Positions 10,374 to 21,140 of a stretch of 30,412 bases of DNA are shown here, one piece after another. The notes under the pieces are model-generated. The model did not search any database, was not told the origin of the DNA, and was given only the letters and a program-made list of their open reading frames with translations. The position numbers and the translations under genes are program-made. The DNA comes from Byssochlamys sp. IMV 00236 (Eukaryota; Ascomycota; Eurotiomycetes; Eurotiales; Thermoascaceae), in NCBI GenBank assembly GCA_001931875.2, contig MSJH02000336.1, forward strand, positions 1 to 30,412, given 5' to 3'. Position 1 is the first letter of the stretch, and the number at the start of each line of letters is the position of its first letter.

Positions 10374-12377
10374 TCATGTTGTTTTCTAGATCCGCTGTTC
10401 AATGGTTATTTGTAATACGATGTTCCAATCTCCATGACCACCAATGTAACCTTCTCCATGTTTTCAAGTAGTACAAGTATATGCTCACTTTTTTTTGTAG
10501 AATTCGTTGCTTTGACTGTTCCCATGTGAAATACCCATGACAGCTATTTATATACTGATAAAGTAAGATGAAAGGTTGGTAGGACAGTTAATGACAACAA
10601 TGAGAACACTAAAAAGCAACCTATTAATTGAGTAGATCCTGGTTGAGCACATTGACCCATTCGATCTTGCCTTAAAGTAGCAAGGGTGACCCTTTTATTC
10701 TTCTTTAAATCCCGCTTTATTCCACATGATAAGTGGAGATACATATTCAGTATATTTCTAAAAGCTTTTTTTACGGAATTCAATTGGTGTACAATCGATA
10801 ATGTCGTGTTAAATTGCCTTAAAAGAGGTGAGTAAACAGGTTATTACCGCGCATCAAAGCTTGAAAAACGTATTTACGATGAATTGAAGTATGGATCCAA
10901 GCATTACGATTGCCATTAGACGTTTATATCGCTCTTTTGTTCAAAAGCAAACACTGTAGTAGACAGACTTTTTGAGTTGGTGTAACCAGATGTTTACATA
11001 AGCACAGTGTCTAAATCCCAATACATCAAGGCTTAGCTATTACATGGATTAACAAGCGATAACAAGAAAAAGAAAGAATAATGAATACAAGTTGGTCGTG
11101 AAGAATATGTTTACTGTAACAAGTTTTATTCTCCTGTTAGACCGACATAGCATCCTAAATACTTTACACAGTTCATAGTCGATAAATATGGCATTACTTT
11201 ATTTTTTATTCTATCATAATTTAATAAGCTACTTAGAATAATTTTGATTTACTGCAGACATCTTTGTCAGCATGTTTTCAAAATAAATAAAAAATTAGAG
11301 CCATTCTATGCTCTATTTACTATTAAAAAAGAAGGTTGCGTGACTCATATTCGTTACTATTGACAGTAATCAAAAAGTAGCAAATGTGTTGAGCAAAGCT
11401 GTAATTTTATCCTGTGCCTGGGAAAGCGCGTTTCAGGACAATGAAAGGCAACGCAAATTACTAAAAATAGTTGTATTTCACACCATTGAGGCCCTAAAGT
11501 ACGGAGATTCTCCCTATTTTGTAACACATATTACAAGCGGTTATCTGGTATTGAATTCTATTGGTCACTTTGACACAGCATGATAATACCCTTCAACTCT
11601 AAAGTGGAGCGTTTGGAACATTTCTATTTTGAAAATCCCAAACTCTGATATCAGTGGTAAATTCAATTGTTTTTTACTTTTATTAAAGTAGTGACTGATA
11701 TTCTACTACTTTATTTTAACATTGTAAAGAGATGTATCCTGTTTCAAGTAGACTATGCAGCACTTGTATGTAATCGTGTCTTTCTTAAACAAATATTCAA
11801 TTGACAATCTTTAAGAAATCAGATGTCAACATCAATAGAGTAAATCAAGTCAATAGATTATAGACTTGCTTATCACATGTAATAACATATTATGCAAGAT
11901 CGATAGAAGATTAGGAAATCAAAGCAAAAACTATCATACTGCTCACGCGACACCAAGTAATACAATGACAAGTGTTAATTTACAGATCATTCAGTATAAT
12001 TAGTAAAGGAATAATATGCTTCTCATTTCCCTGTAAGGTTGACTTTAGAGATTGTGACTATCAAGTATATAAACTCATTGCAGTAACAGATGCACAGACA
12101 TGTAAATGGCAAAAATTCAGGACGGAATAACAAATGGATTACTTGGCAATCGTTATGCATCACATCGCTCACGATTGCGTGTCTGGAAAAGATATCAAGT
12201 TACTACTTTTCACCCAAGAAAGGGCCACAAGCATATTTATGATATCCAATATACGATAATGTTCAGTATGGCTTTTTCGCTTTATTCTTTCTATACTCCA
12301 ACACACAAAAAGGCAAATCGTCGTAATGTTTCATACAAAAGCGCTTTTTATTTTTAGTGTAATTCATCTGTTTATAT
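10374..12377. other. Gene-poor 2-kb interval
   Basis: No recognised gene. The longest suggestive frame is 11341-11583 (+), open for about 80 codons (includes WESAFQDNERQRKLLK) but with no known family and no clear start. An 83-codon frame at 12106-12357 (+) is Lys/Tyr-rich and unrecognised. Neither is called a gene. The remainder is AT-rich sequence without visible structure. Confidence 0.4.
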
Positions 12378-13065
12378 CTACGTGGTAATGACTCTCATAG
12401 GGAAGTATGAGCCTATAAAAAGAAATATATGTCAGATACATTGATAACCACTAAATTATATCTTACCATCGTTGGGTGGGATGAAATCCTCAGAAGCCTT
12501 CCAGTGGACCTTACGGCCAAAGTTGGGAGTAGGAGCAGGCTTACTGACAGAATAAAGTTGACGAGAGTTCAAAACTTCGACAAGAGGTTTAACCTCTGGA
12601 GTTGTTGCAATGTCAGTGGCTAATTCTGGGGTAAGGCTGCATATCAAGATCATGTAAATACAATGTTGAAAATATCATGTGTATGTTCTATTACCTTGGC
12701 TTGACAGGTGCTCCCTCAAGAAGACCAGCAACTTCCTTTTGAGTGTATACAGCTAAGCGAGGGTAGTTTCTACGAGTGTCACGTTGGAAATAATAGTTGT
12801 TGCTGATGTTGGATGCTTTTGTTTTGGGATAAACATATTTTTCAGGTCGAGAACTGTACAAATGTTAGTTTCTATTGATTACTTTAAACATTACAACATT
12901 ACCCAACTGCAGGTGTACGGAATTTGCCAACGACGGGCATACCGTCTGTTGATAAAGGGTTCTAGTCGATGTAAATGAGAATCTTTGAATTGAAAAGTTG
13001 TTTCGAGATCTTACGACAGAGAAATATTTTTTAACCCAAGACCAAGTCTTTGAATTCCAAGACAT
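12378..13065 (-). CDS. Mitochondrial complex I accessory subunit NDUFA7 (B14.5a/NUZM)
   Basis: A five-exon gene of 157 aa: exons 13065-13015, 12961-12903, 12853-12695, 12636-12467 and 12412-12378; introns of 53, 49, 58 and 54 nt; the sum is exactly 158 codons. The protein begins MSWNSKTWSWVKKYFSV, then RTPAVGSRPEKYVYPKTKAS. The family signature is ISNNYYFQRDTRRNYPRLAV, matching the LSNNYYCTRDGRRE region of animal NDUFA7, followed by the Pro-rich TPNFGRKVHW near the C-terminus and the short end SYFPMRVITT. The subunit sits in the matrix/Q-module part of NADH:ubiquinone oxidoreductase. It is longer than the animal protein (about 113 aa), as other fungal versions are. The opening MSWNSKTW first suggested the assembly factor NDUFAF2, but the rest does not fit. 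Confidence 0.82.
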
Positions 13066-13628
13066 AATGTAACAATTACTGAAGTAAGCAAGGAAAAGTT
13101 GAACAAGTTCAGGCTGGCTAATAATATTTTTTCTGGCCTGAAGTCGGATAATAAAACTTATGATGACGCAAAATTACCAAAAATGGAATCACATTAATAT
13201 AGTGTGGTAGAAGAGCAAAAGATAAAGGAGTGTGCGTTCTTTTTTATTAAGGCAAGAATATGGTAAAAACTTCCCCGGATAGAAAGCGGCTATATTTTTT
13301 TAAAGAGACTTATGCACCAGAAAATACACCAGAAAATAGGCTAAATAATGTAAATACGAATTTATCATAAGTGGCCATTTTGATCAACTGACAACATAAA
13401 ATTAGAATAAATAACAACATATCTTTTTTTCTCTTCTTGAAAGAGAGACAAATCAAGAGGATGAAAAGTTTTGTTGGATAGCATCATAGGTAGTGGGTAG
13501 AGGTGACGACCTTAGAATCAGTCTAACTTCTGGTGTATTTTCTGTACCATGTAGTATGTCCCTTTACCTAAAGTATATGAACTTAAATTTACGATGTTGG
13601 ATGATCTAGAGTGTTGTAAAATCAAATA
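13066..13628. other. Intergenic region between divergent genes
   Basis: Upstream region of the NDUFA7 gene (minus) and of the small gene at 13629 (plus). It carries the second copy of the dispersed repeat at 13312-13380. No coding exon was recognised. Confidence 0.4.
13312..13380 (-). repeat. Dispersed repeat, copy 2 (inverted relative to copy 1)
   Basis: In reverse complement it reads TTAGCCTATTTTCTGGTG (13344-13327), then a second partial copy TATTTTCTGGTGCAT (13326-13312), so a 12-base unit is duplicated here. The GGCCA at 13372-13376 corresponds to the one in copy 1 near 1333. Confidence 0.5.
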
Positions 13629-13977
13629 ATGGCGAATAGTATAGTAAGACCAGGGATTCTTAAATATTGTATCTTCGTTAACCTTTGGTATTTACAGATA
13701 GAAATTGAAGAAAAATGAAGTATATCATCCGCCTATTGCAACTATGCCTAGTCAATTGCACTTGAATACACTTCTTTACAATCTGGTGGACACAATTATC
13801 AAGAACAAACAGATGCCAGGACAGCAAGGACCCAAAAGGAATTTGTTACTTTTGGTATGACATTTAACGGATTCAATATTGGGCTTTATGTTGTAGCTTT
13901 CGACTTTGAAAACATCTCCCTCTTATCAATTCTATGAAATTGAATTATTTGAAACCACTTGTGAAGGCTATAAATAA
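13629..13977 (+). CDS. Possible small three-exon gene (82 aa), unknown
   Basis: I do not recognise the product. Model: exon 1 at 13629-13643 (MANSI), intron 13644-13701 (donor GTAAGA, acceptor TAG), exon 2 at 13702-13854, intron 13855-13896 (42 nt, donor GTATGA, acceptor TTGTAG), exon 3 at 13897-13977. All joins are phase 0 and the total is 83 codons. Exon 2 reads like real protein (VYHPPIATMPSQLHLNTLLY, then an amphipathic Ile/Lys helix). Exon 3 adds a short segment with SPSYQFYEIELFETT. An AATAAA overlaps the stop codon (13973-13978). The tiny first exon is the weakest part; further exons may lie upstream. Support is the splice-site and frame agreement only. Confidence 0.4.
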
Positions 13978-14467
13978 AAAAGTCGTATATGTGTATCTTT
14001 GTAAACAAGTTGGCAGACTGACAACATTTTATATGCATTCATTATACTTGCCTAAAGAGAGATACTAGGCTTTTTTTTCACAAGCTGTCAATTACTCTCT
14101 ATACCATAGATAAGCCTTTCTTTTGTCTGATAAATATGTCATCCAAGTCGAGACAGTAAAATATTTATTCATCTTGTTCTTCTAAAGTCACGTTTATGGC
14201 AAGTGCAAATATTTAGAAAAAAGGTGTTATGTTTGCATAATGTCGGCAACTTTCATTACTGCTTATTGGCAAGCATTGACATCATTTACTTATCATTCAG
14301 GGAGAACCAAGTGTATTTCCGTACAAGAATGATGATTACGGGATAAAAAGTAAACTATATTAAAAAGCTACAAGAACAAAGAAAGGGAGGGAAGGAGGGG
14401 GATATATTTAAATGATATACATTAGTTGTACACACATACACAAACACAAAAACATTTGTATAAAACC
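13978..14467. other. 3' intergenic region
   Basis: Lies between the 3' ends of the plus-strand small gene and the minus-strand gene ending at 14468. AT-rich; a purine tract gggagggaaggaggggg lies near 14385. No coding content seen. Confidence 0.4.
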
Positions 14468-15613
14468 TTATGTAGTTGTTTTTGTAGTTGTTGGAATCCA
14501 GCCATCAAAAAACCCACTGTCAATCTCTCTTGAGTTTTTATCTTCATTCGAGGACTCGTCTTCTTCAGTGACTATGCATTCTTCATCTTCAAAAGGGTTT
14601 TGATAAGTTGGTTTTGTCATTTCTTTGTTTTGTTCTACAAGTCTCTTTAATCTGTGACGTAAGGATTTATCCTCTTCTAGTTCGATATGTGGTTCAAATG
14701 CATCTAGTAACCCAGCTCTTAAGCTGTGAAATACATACATGGCATCTTTTTCGGCATGACCTAACTTTGATTCGCTTTCTAGACACTGTTCGATTATGAG
14801 TCTTGCCTGGTTCACAGTTTTGTTATCTTCGAGTGTGTAGTTTGGTAAACTGCCGTACTGCTGTAATCTCTCTGCTTCAAATGCATCTTCTAAAAGTGTT
14901 TTTCTACGCCTTGATCGTTTATGCTCTAATGCATATCGGACAGCAAAATGGGCTTCCATACCGCCGACTCGATAGAGCTCTTGGCCGTCACCGATAGTTG
15001 CTAAATCCGCTTCGATTCTATTTAAAAACTGTCGCCGACATTCTGAATCTGAAGGTAGGACAAATAAGATATAATTCAAGGTGTATAATCTATGAGTGAC
15101 CAGTCTCCAAAAACTATCTACTGTAGGCTTTTTGGTATAATTATCAAGTGATGTTCGAAGTGCAGGTTCATCCATTGATGCATGTGATCCTAAGGATGCT
15201 TTTACGGGTGTGCTCTGAGACGGTTGGACAGCAATCGGTGTTGATGTACGTAATGTGGGCGAGCTAAAACGAATAGAGTTAATGTCCAAACTCTGTTTTA
15301 AGCGGGAAGCCATAAAGAGTGCTCGGTGTTGACAACGTTTATCATTAAAAAAGAAGCTATCAAAGACATCATCATACTGGGTATTTTTTGCTTCCTTTGA
15401 AATAACATTTAATGCTTCTGTAAAACTCTTTGCTGATACAGGTAATACAGTTGATTGATATATTTCAGGAGTGCTCAGGTTTTTATTGAAGTAAATAGGA
15501 TGTTCCACTGACTGGTTTTGATCCTTTTGTTCTTCTTCTTCTTCGGATCTTTTTTTGTTGAAGGATAATTTGACTGATTTCATTCTTGATATTTTTGAAG
15601 TAAAGGTAGGCAT
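14468..15613 (-). CDS. Unknown 381-aa protein with NPF motif and acidic tail
   Basis: A single uninterrupted frame; I do not recognise the family. The frame stays open upstream to 15748, but that extra part translates a pyrimidine-rich leader (a false hydrophobic stretch). I therefore start at the internal Met at 15613 (MPTFTSKISRMKSVKL). The N-terminus is basic, then Glu-rich (RSEEEEEQKDQNQ). The Ser/Thr-rich middle is followed by a helical, probably folded domain beginning SFWRLVTHRLYTLNYILFVL, continuing with basic KRSRRRKTLL. The C-terminal 50 residues are acidic and contain NPFEDE, a possible EH-domain-binding NPF motif. If the upstream Met were used, the protein would have an N-terminal membrane anchor; this alternative is less likely but not excluded. 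Confidence 0.65.
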   Translation of the reverse strand: MPTFTSKISRMKSVKLSFNKKRSEEEEEQKDQNQSVEHPIYFNKNLSTPEIYQSTVLPVSAKSFTEALNVISKEAKNTQYDDVFDSFFFNDKRCQHRALFMASRLKQSLDINSIRFSSPTLRTSTPIAVQPSQSTPVKASLGSHASMDEPALRTSLDNYTKKPTVDSFWRLVTHRLYTLNYILFVLPSDSECRRQFLNRIEADLATIGDGQELYRVGGMEAHFAVRYALEHKRSRRRKTLLEDAFEAERLQQYGSLPNYTLEDNKTVNQARLIIEQCLESESKLGHAEKDAMYVFHSLRAGLLDAFEPHIELEEDKSLRHRLKRLVEQNKEMTKPTYQNPFEDEECIVTEEDESSNEDKNSREIDSGFFDGWIPTTTKTTT

Positions 15614-16357
15614 TAGGAGTGTTGATAGTATGTTATTATGGACAAAGGTAAGAAACAAAGAAAGGGAAAAAGAAAAAAGAAAAAGGAAGCAAGGATAAAT
15701 AAAAGAGGAAAATAAATATATATTTTTGTAATGATGGAAACCTGCCAAATGAGGAGAGAATTCAGAAATCCAGACACGTTCTTTTGTGTCCCTCCTGCGG
15801 TAATTGAATGATACAGGATTGGAAACTTTTATTGGATGAATTCATTCTGTTAGAGATCATTATCGTTGAATAAACATGGCTCTCACAGTTACGCATAAAA
15901 ATTAGCCTCTTTTCACCTTTCGAGGAGGAATAAAAGAAGCAAGTCTCGTATAGTTGCCGAAATGGGGATGTAAGATCTGATACTATGCTCTTTGAGCTAT
16001 GCATGTTTATGGTTTTTAGTAGGAAATTTTCTGAAGCTTGGAATTCGAATATCACCAGTGACAGCAGAATCTTTCAAAGAACTTGAGATGTATTAAGCTG
16101 TATATTACAAATGAAATATATCTTAAAGTAATATATGTGATATATGCATGGCATGGTAATAAATTGCTCTATCATCGCAGTAATCCCGATCAAGCTCTTC
16201 TAAAAGATCAAAAACTTTTGTGCACAATTTTATATTTCTTCTTTTTTTTTATAGAATTATTTATATAATAAGGGTATTTACAATCATTATACATCAAGTA
16301 AGTAGTAGTATTACTGTCGTAGTTATAGCAACAGTAGTCTAGAGGAATATGCATACA
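15614..16357. other. 5' region of the 381-aa gene; convergent/tandem spacer
   Basis: Positions 15640-15720 are purine-rich on the plus strand, that is, a CT-rich leader in the gene's own direction. A 97-codon frame at 15762-16055 (-) has no recognisable content and is not called. The rest is AT-rich. Confidence 0.4.
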
Positions 16358-18767
16358 CTATATTCTTTTCATTTTATTCATTTCTATCTCTGCCTTTGCT
16401 GTTCTTTGTTGTAACCAAGTAGCAAAATTACCGCACTTTAAAAACTGTGAATAAAGTTCCTTGGTTGGATCTATGGTTGATGTGCGAGTTTTAAATGTTG
16501 ATTTGAAAGGTAGTTGTGGCCCATGCGCTTTTAGTGATTTCATGAATTGATCTGTTTGAAACGGCCTTAACCTCAGAGGTTCATTACTTGATCTATTTAG
16601 ATGACACATGAATATGATATATAATAGATCAATGTTCGTCTTACATGTTGACAGGAATCAATGTACTAAAATATCTATTTAAAGGCACAAGAAACTTTTC
16701 TGTCAAATCCACAAAATGTCTTCTTAGTATGTTATTTAGCACCCAATCTATTTAGACCATTAGTTATATATTTACATACTAGCTAATTCATCATATTACC
16801 AGGTGGGTATCCTCTGACAGATGCTTCAGTCAGCATCTTGATAAGTGCTCTATCTTTTGAAATAACTGCTTTTCTTTTTGATGTGACGCCCTATGACATC
16901 AAGATGAATTGTTTGTTATTTCATTAATTAATTCCTTTTAATACCTGAACAAAGTTGTAGAGTACGTTAGATTTAGAACCAAGTCCCGGTTTAGTCGTAT
17001 GAGGTTTAAGTGTACCATCTGGTTTCCTAAAGACTACTATTAAAAAAACCCCCCTTTCTTCTTTACTTGAATTATCTATACCTCAGTTGCTGACGTCCAA
17101 CTCTAACAATGTTTGGCCAATGTTCAACTGCGGTGTTAAAAAAGGGGTTGGTTACGCCGATAACAAGGCTTGACAAAGGCTTATTCTTGTTAACAAAGCA
17201 CTTGAAATCAGAATCCTGTATGGTAAAGTAAGGTCTATAGTCTCCACAATAAGGAATCTATGAAAATGAATAAATGAACGAGTTCATCATGACAGTTATA
17301 ACCATCTAAACGTACGGGATTAATGATATCTACTAAGGACACAACAGCTTCACTACAGACACTAGGCTCAGTAGCAATAACGACAATAGGTTCTGCCAGT
17401 AACATCAACTCCCACAGTAGCCACAAATCTTTCAAAATATCTTTAAAGTGATAATATAATCCGCCTACAGGAAGCGATGCCATGATCTATCGAGAGTTCA
17501 TTTAGATCATTATATATATATGTAAAAATATAGACATTACCTGCAAGTCAGGCTGTAACCTATTCATATCAAACGGCGTAGTTTCCAGTAACTGTGGCTT
17601 TAGTGAGGTAGGTAGTTCAACTTGTAATAATCGTCCCATAAATGGGAGTTCGAGTACCTGTCCTTCTTCTGGCGAACCCCTATACAAGAGTTAATTGAGC
17701 TGTCGTTCTCTTTCTTTCTTTCTCTCTTTTTTTTATTGTGTCTATACTTACCATTGTGCAATATTCATACAAGCTGCTTCTAGCATAGGCTGACCTGTAT
17801 CAAAAAAGGCTGGTCCTAATATGGACACAATTCTTGAAAATAGCCCCACAAAAGGATGCTGTGAAAGCAGGACGAGAGATTTCTTTCTAAGCATATGAGT
17901 ATTCCTCTCCCATACATAATATCCCTTGGTACCACAACATACCTGAAAATATCCACGTCTGATACTAGAATCCTTTTTTTGTCTAAAAAATATATATCCA
18001 TAAAGAAAACCTGCCTCAACCGTTGGTCCTGATGATACAAATTAGTCTCCTTGGGTTATAAAGAAATTTACAATAACAAAACCTGAAACTGCAAACTTAG
18101 ATGTGCTAGCTTTAACGCGAATACTAAAGATTTGATCTCCTACTTCGAAAACATTGGAATCTGGAAATGCAGAAAAGCAGCTATATACGTGATATCATTA
18201 AACAACGCTAATCCCTCCTTTTTTTTTTCCTTACATATTTTTTTGCTCTTCTAGGCTTAGATCCATCGGAGGGTAGACATAGTCCAAGGCTATGATGTTT
18301 CAATATTATTTATCACCAAAAACCAAGTATAATTTACCTTGTCCAATTTCCAGATCAAAGTTAACAATGCAAAATCCAACCATCCATTTTCGAAAATGGA
18401 GTAGATCAGCTGGATCCATTTTCATGTATTTTTCATCATTTTCGGTAATATCTTGACCAAGCATGCTGACTCTTTTTGGTGGAGAATGCGAGACGGAAGG
18501 AGAAGGGGTGTTTGTGAAGAGGTGGGTATCATCCTTTGCCACAAGGTTGGGCTGAGAAGAAGAGGACAATGGCCGTAAAAAGGAAGTAGAGCACTGTTTA
18601 CGTAGTGGGAAATTAAAATCACTCATATCTGCTTCTATGTATTTGCGAGTTATTTGAAAAGAGTCGGATAAAGGCGATCCCCTTGGTTCCAGAATAGCAG
18701 ACGTGCCCTCGTCAACACTGAGATGTTTCAAAGCGGCATCTATACTTTTGCTATAGTCTTCATTCAT
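16358..18767 (-). CDS. DENND6 (FAM116)-type DENN domain protein, Rab GEF
   Basis: Twelve exons give 598 aa (human DENND6A is about 608): 18767-18338, 18289-18235, 18180-18083, 18028-17943, 17882-17752, 17679-17541, 17486-17316, 17257-17082, 17026-16945, 16890-16800, 16747-16645 and 16592-16358. The phases agree at every join. The N-terminal 125 residues are Ser-rich and probably disordered. The DENN core follows: WMVGFCIVNFDLEIGQ (upstream DENN), YGYIFFRQKKDSSIRRGYFQ, KSLVLLSQHPFVGLF, then LWLLWELMLLAEPIVVIATE and IPYCGDYRPYFTIQDSDF (core DENN). The C-terminal part contains NNILRRHFVDLTEKFLVPLN. In animals DENND6 activates Rab14 in endosomal recycling; the same type of role is inferred here. 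Intron 3 uses an unusual GTTTTG donor, and intron 4 must skip an earlier AG to reach the AAAG acceptor; both choices are forced by frame and family match. Confidence 0.88.
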
Positions 18768-19288
18768 TGAATGTCGTCAAAGCTAACACTTTCCTATTGT
18801 ACTTGTTTGTCGACAGAATAAAAATAAATAAAAAAACAAGAAAGAAAGAAATAAAATAATGAAAACGACTTCTGTAGCTTTCAAAATCAACGGAAAAGGA
18901 AAAAGCAGAGCGTAGATTAAATCACATGCTTGAGCCAATTATATTTTATGAAATTATGCTGTTTTCACCATCGACTTTTTTAATAGAAGAACGAGCAAAG
19001 AGAGAGAACAGAGAGAACCGAGGAAGAAGAGATCTGGAATAGCCAAGATCACTTTTATTTAATTATGATGATACTTTATGAATTCGTGATCCATTCAATT
19101 TAATGTAACACTACCTTGATTTCAAAGGGCCCTTTATGTACGCCTATATTTGTACGACTGCCAAACAGGTGATGATGATGATAATATGAATTGCGTCGAA
19201 TAGATTAAAAAGCATTTATTTATTTATTTTCTTTCTTTCTTTCTTTTTCATACTTTCTCCTTTCCTTTTTGTTGTTTTAATTTCAACA
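18768..19288. promoter_or_regulatory. Shared divergent promoter region (521 bp)
   Basis: Separates the start codons of the DENND6-like gene (minus) and the membrane protein gene (plus). Each ATG is preceded by a pyrimidine-rich leader in its own direction: TTTCTT-type repeats in reverse complement near 18836-18855, and (ATTT)n followed by (CTTT)n at 19216-19250 on the plus strand. Shared regulation of the two genes is possible. Confidence 0.4.
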
Positions 19289-20477
19289 ATGACAGACACG
19301 ACTTATTCAAAAAATAAACCACCTACTCCTTCTTCTGTTGGTGATGATTTCTCTGCTGCAGTGTCATGGCCAATTCTCTTGGCTGGTGTCCCTACATTAG
19401 GTGCATTCTTTGCAGGAAGTTCAGAGATTTGGAGTGACTTCATTATGATTTTATTAATTCTATTTTATGTGTATAAATGGATGACAGGTACAACAATTGT
19501 ATATTCATATTTGCATAAGAGTCTAATCTATTTAGTACCATGGTCTTATTATGAAAGTGCAAGAATACGTAGAGTGATCCATCAACAATCCTCAGTAGAA
19601 TTAAAGGCAGGTCCTAAAGCAGAAGAAGCAGCATATCTTCACAAGTTACAAACAGAACGTGAGAAACAACAATCTATTCATGCAGAGCTTCGTCGTCACG
19701 AATTAGCTGGATTAGTCTGGGTAGTTTTATCTCCGTTGATTGCTGGCTACACATTACGATACAGTCGCTATTTCTTTGCCAACGCCGATAAATATATCAG
19801 TGCTTTCAACATTACCGTTTTTACACTAGCAGCCTCCATTAAACCTTTATCTCACGTGATCCTCTTACTCCAGGAGCGTACACTCTATCTTCAGAATGAA
19901 GCTGCCTTTAGTGAAACAGAAGTTGAAATGTTACAAAGTCGTATTCGCTTCCTTGAAAAAGAAATAGATGTCCTCAGACGTGCCTACGCTACCAAAAAAG
20001 ATCTAGGCCAAGTAAATGAAATTAATACATATATTATATATCACATGTCATATTTATCTTTTTATACTCACACAGATTACAGAAGATATCAATCCTACCC
20101 TCCAACAATTAACCAAGACCTTACATCGCTTTGAAAAACGTGATAATGCACTCAGAACTTGGTCTCAACAGCATTTCACGGCTATTGAGCAAAAGGTTAA
20201 AGAATTTGATCAGTACATTTGTTATCGTATAGAACAAGATCAACGTCAACAAACTCATGGTGTAGTTGTCAGTTTAGTCTTGCTGCCTCTGAATATCTCT
20301 CTTTGGATTGCCAAGCGCATGTCCTTCTGGCTTCCCGTACCACATAAAGGACTTTTGGCGCCTTCTTCTGAAAGCACATGTCAGCCATTGAAAAAGCCCC
20401 TATCTAAACAATTACCTGGCCAGATAGCTCCTTCAAGCTATTCTAATGATGAAAGCATAGCTGCCTTTGGTCATTAA
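19289..20477 (+). CDS. Fungal multi-pass membrane / coiled-coil protein, unknown
   Basis: Two exons, 19289-20011 and 20076-20477, with a 64-nt intron (donor GTAAAT, acceptor CACAG, phase 0), give 374 aa. Hydrophobic segments: about residues 26-45 (SWPILLAGVPTLGAFFAGSS), 47-70 (FIMILLILFYVYKW), a pair at about 142-195 (LAGLVWVVLSPLIAGYTL and FNITVFTLAASIKPLSHVIL), and one near 320 (VVVSLVLLPLNISLWIAK). Between them lies a charged helical region (EEAAYLHKLQTEREKQQSIH), then a coiled coil (EVEMLQSRIRFLEKEIDVLR) that continues across the intron (ITEDINPTLQQLTKTLHRFE). It resembles conserved fungal membrane proteins of unknown function; I cannot name the role. An organelle membrane tether or scaffold would fit the layout but is speculation. 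Confidence 0.8.
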
Positions 20478-20604
20478 AAAACCTCCATTTTATAGATCCT
20501 ATTAATAGTAGCATTCATTATATTATTTAACATATGTTTATTCATCCCCTTTCCCTTCTTTACTCACATTCTTATCCTTTTATATATAAATTTCATCTTA
20601 CAGC

Positions 20605-20798
20605 ACAGGCGTGAAGTCCTTAAAATCAGTTATTTCTTTTATTTTTATATATTGATGATACGAGTCTTTCCTTTGCCCAGAAGCTCCTACTTTTTTAGCA
20701 GCTTGTTTGATGGAAATACCATTTTATTGAACATACTCTTTGATGACCCCAATGATTCTTTCCTATGCATATAGTATAGTTCTTGTCCTTTTCGTACC
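20605..20798 (-). pseudogene. Fossil of an HTH-type transposase N-terminus
   Basis: Read on the minus strand, one frame gives ERIIGVIKEYVQ, a stop, then NGISIKQAAKKVGAS. This resembles the helix-turn-helix start of Tc1/pogo-type transposases, where a phrase like 'ISIKQAAKKVGVS' forms the recognition helix. At least two in-frame stops (TAG near 20765, TAA near 20730) and the loss of everything after the HTH show that it is dead. It is too short to assign a family firmly. Confidence 0.4.
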
Positions 20799-20799
20799 A

Positions 20800-21140
20800 T
20801 TTGGATAGTGCCCTTTGTCATTGTCAAGAGCCTCTACTTCCAGTTGAGGATAATACACCTTTGTATGTCCAGTTGTACTTGCTCAGTACAATCCCTTCGC
20901 ACATATTTACTGTCATGCATACGAGATATTTAACAACCGTGAGAGTTCCAACATCAACAGTGAAGATAGATCTAACAACGATGTCTATGCTGAAAGCGGA
21001 TCATCTTTATTATCATAAATCCCTCGATGAAAATGAGGCTAACTGAAGGAGACGATAGACGCACCCATAACCTGCCAACAATGAATGAGATTGCCGCGGT
21101 TATTCCTATTGGATGTAGCAATAGAAGCTTCCGTGACATA
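20800..21140 (+). pseudogene. Fossil of a Helitron replication protein (helicase-like N region)
   Basis: Pieces of the conserved Helitron Rep N-terminal region appear in order but in different frames. First LCHCQEPLLPVEDNTPLYVQ, like the 'GSLLP..G..PKFAQLYIYD' block. Then YEIFNNRESSNIN, like 'D...E..NR'. Then RRTHNLPTMNEIAAVIP followed by FRDI, like 'RTYN.PT..EVAAIIP......RDI'. The frame shifts at least twice (frames 2, 1 and 0 relative to base 0) and hits a double stop at about 21133. The catalytic Tyr motifs and the Pif1-type helicase are absent. The remnant is decayed and non-functional. Confidence 0.6.

Noticed and set aside
11341..11583. 80-codon open frame that reads protein-like
   Set aside because: No start codon in context, no matching splice partner found and no known family; kept only as a note in the interval entry.
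12867..13065. Complex I assembly factor NDUFAF2 for the MSWNSKTW protein
   Set aside because: After joining exons, the NNYYFQRDTRR core matches NDUFA7/B14.5a, not NDUFAF2.
15614..15748. N-terminal extension of the 381-aa protein that would create a hydrophobic anchor
   Set aside because: It translates a CT-rich leader typical of fungal 5' regions (Phe/Leu/Ser only); the internal Met at 15613 is a better start.
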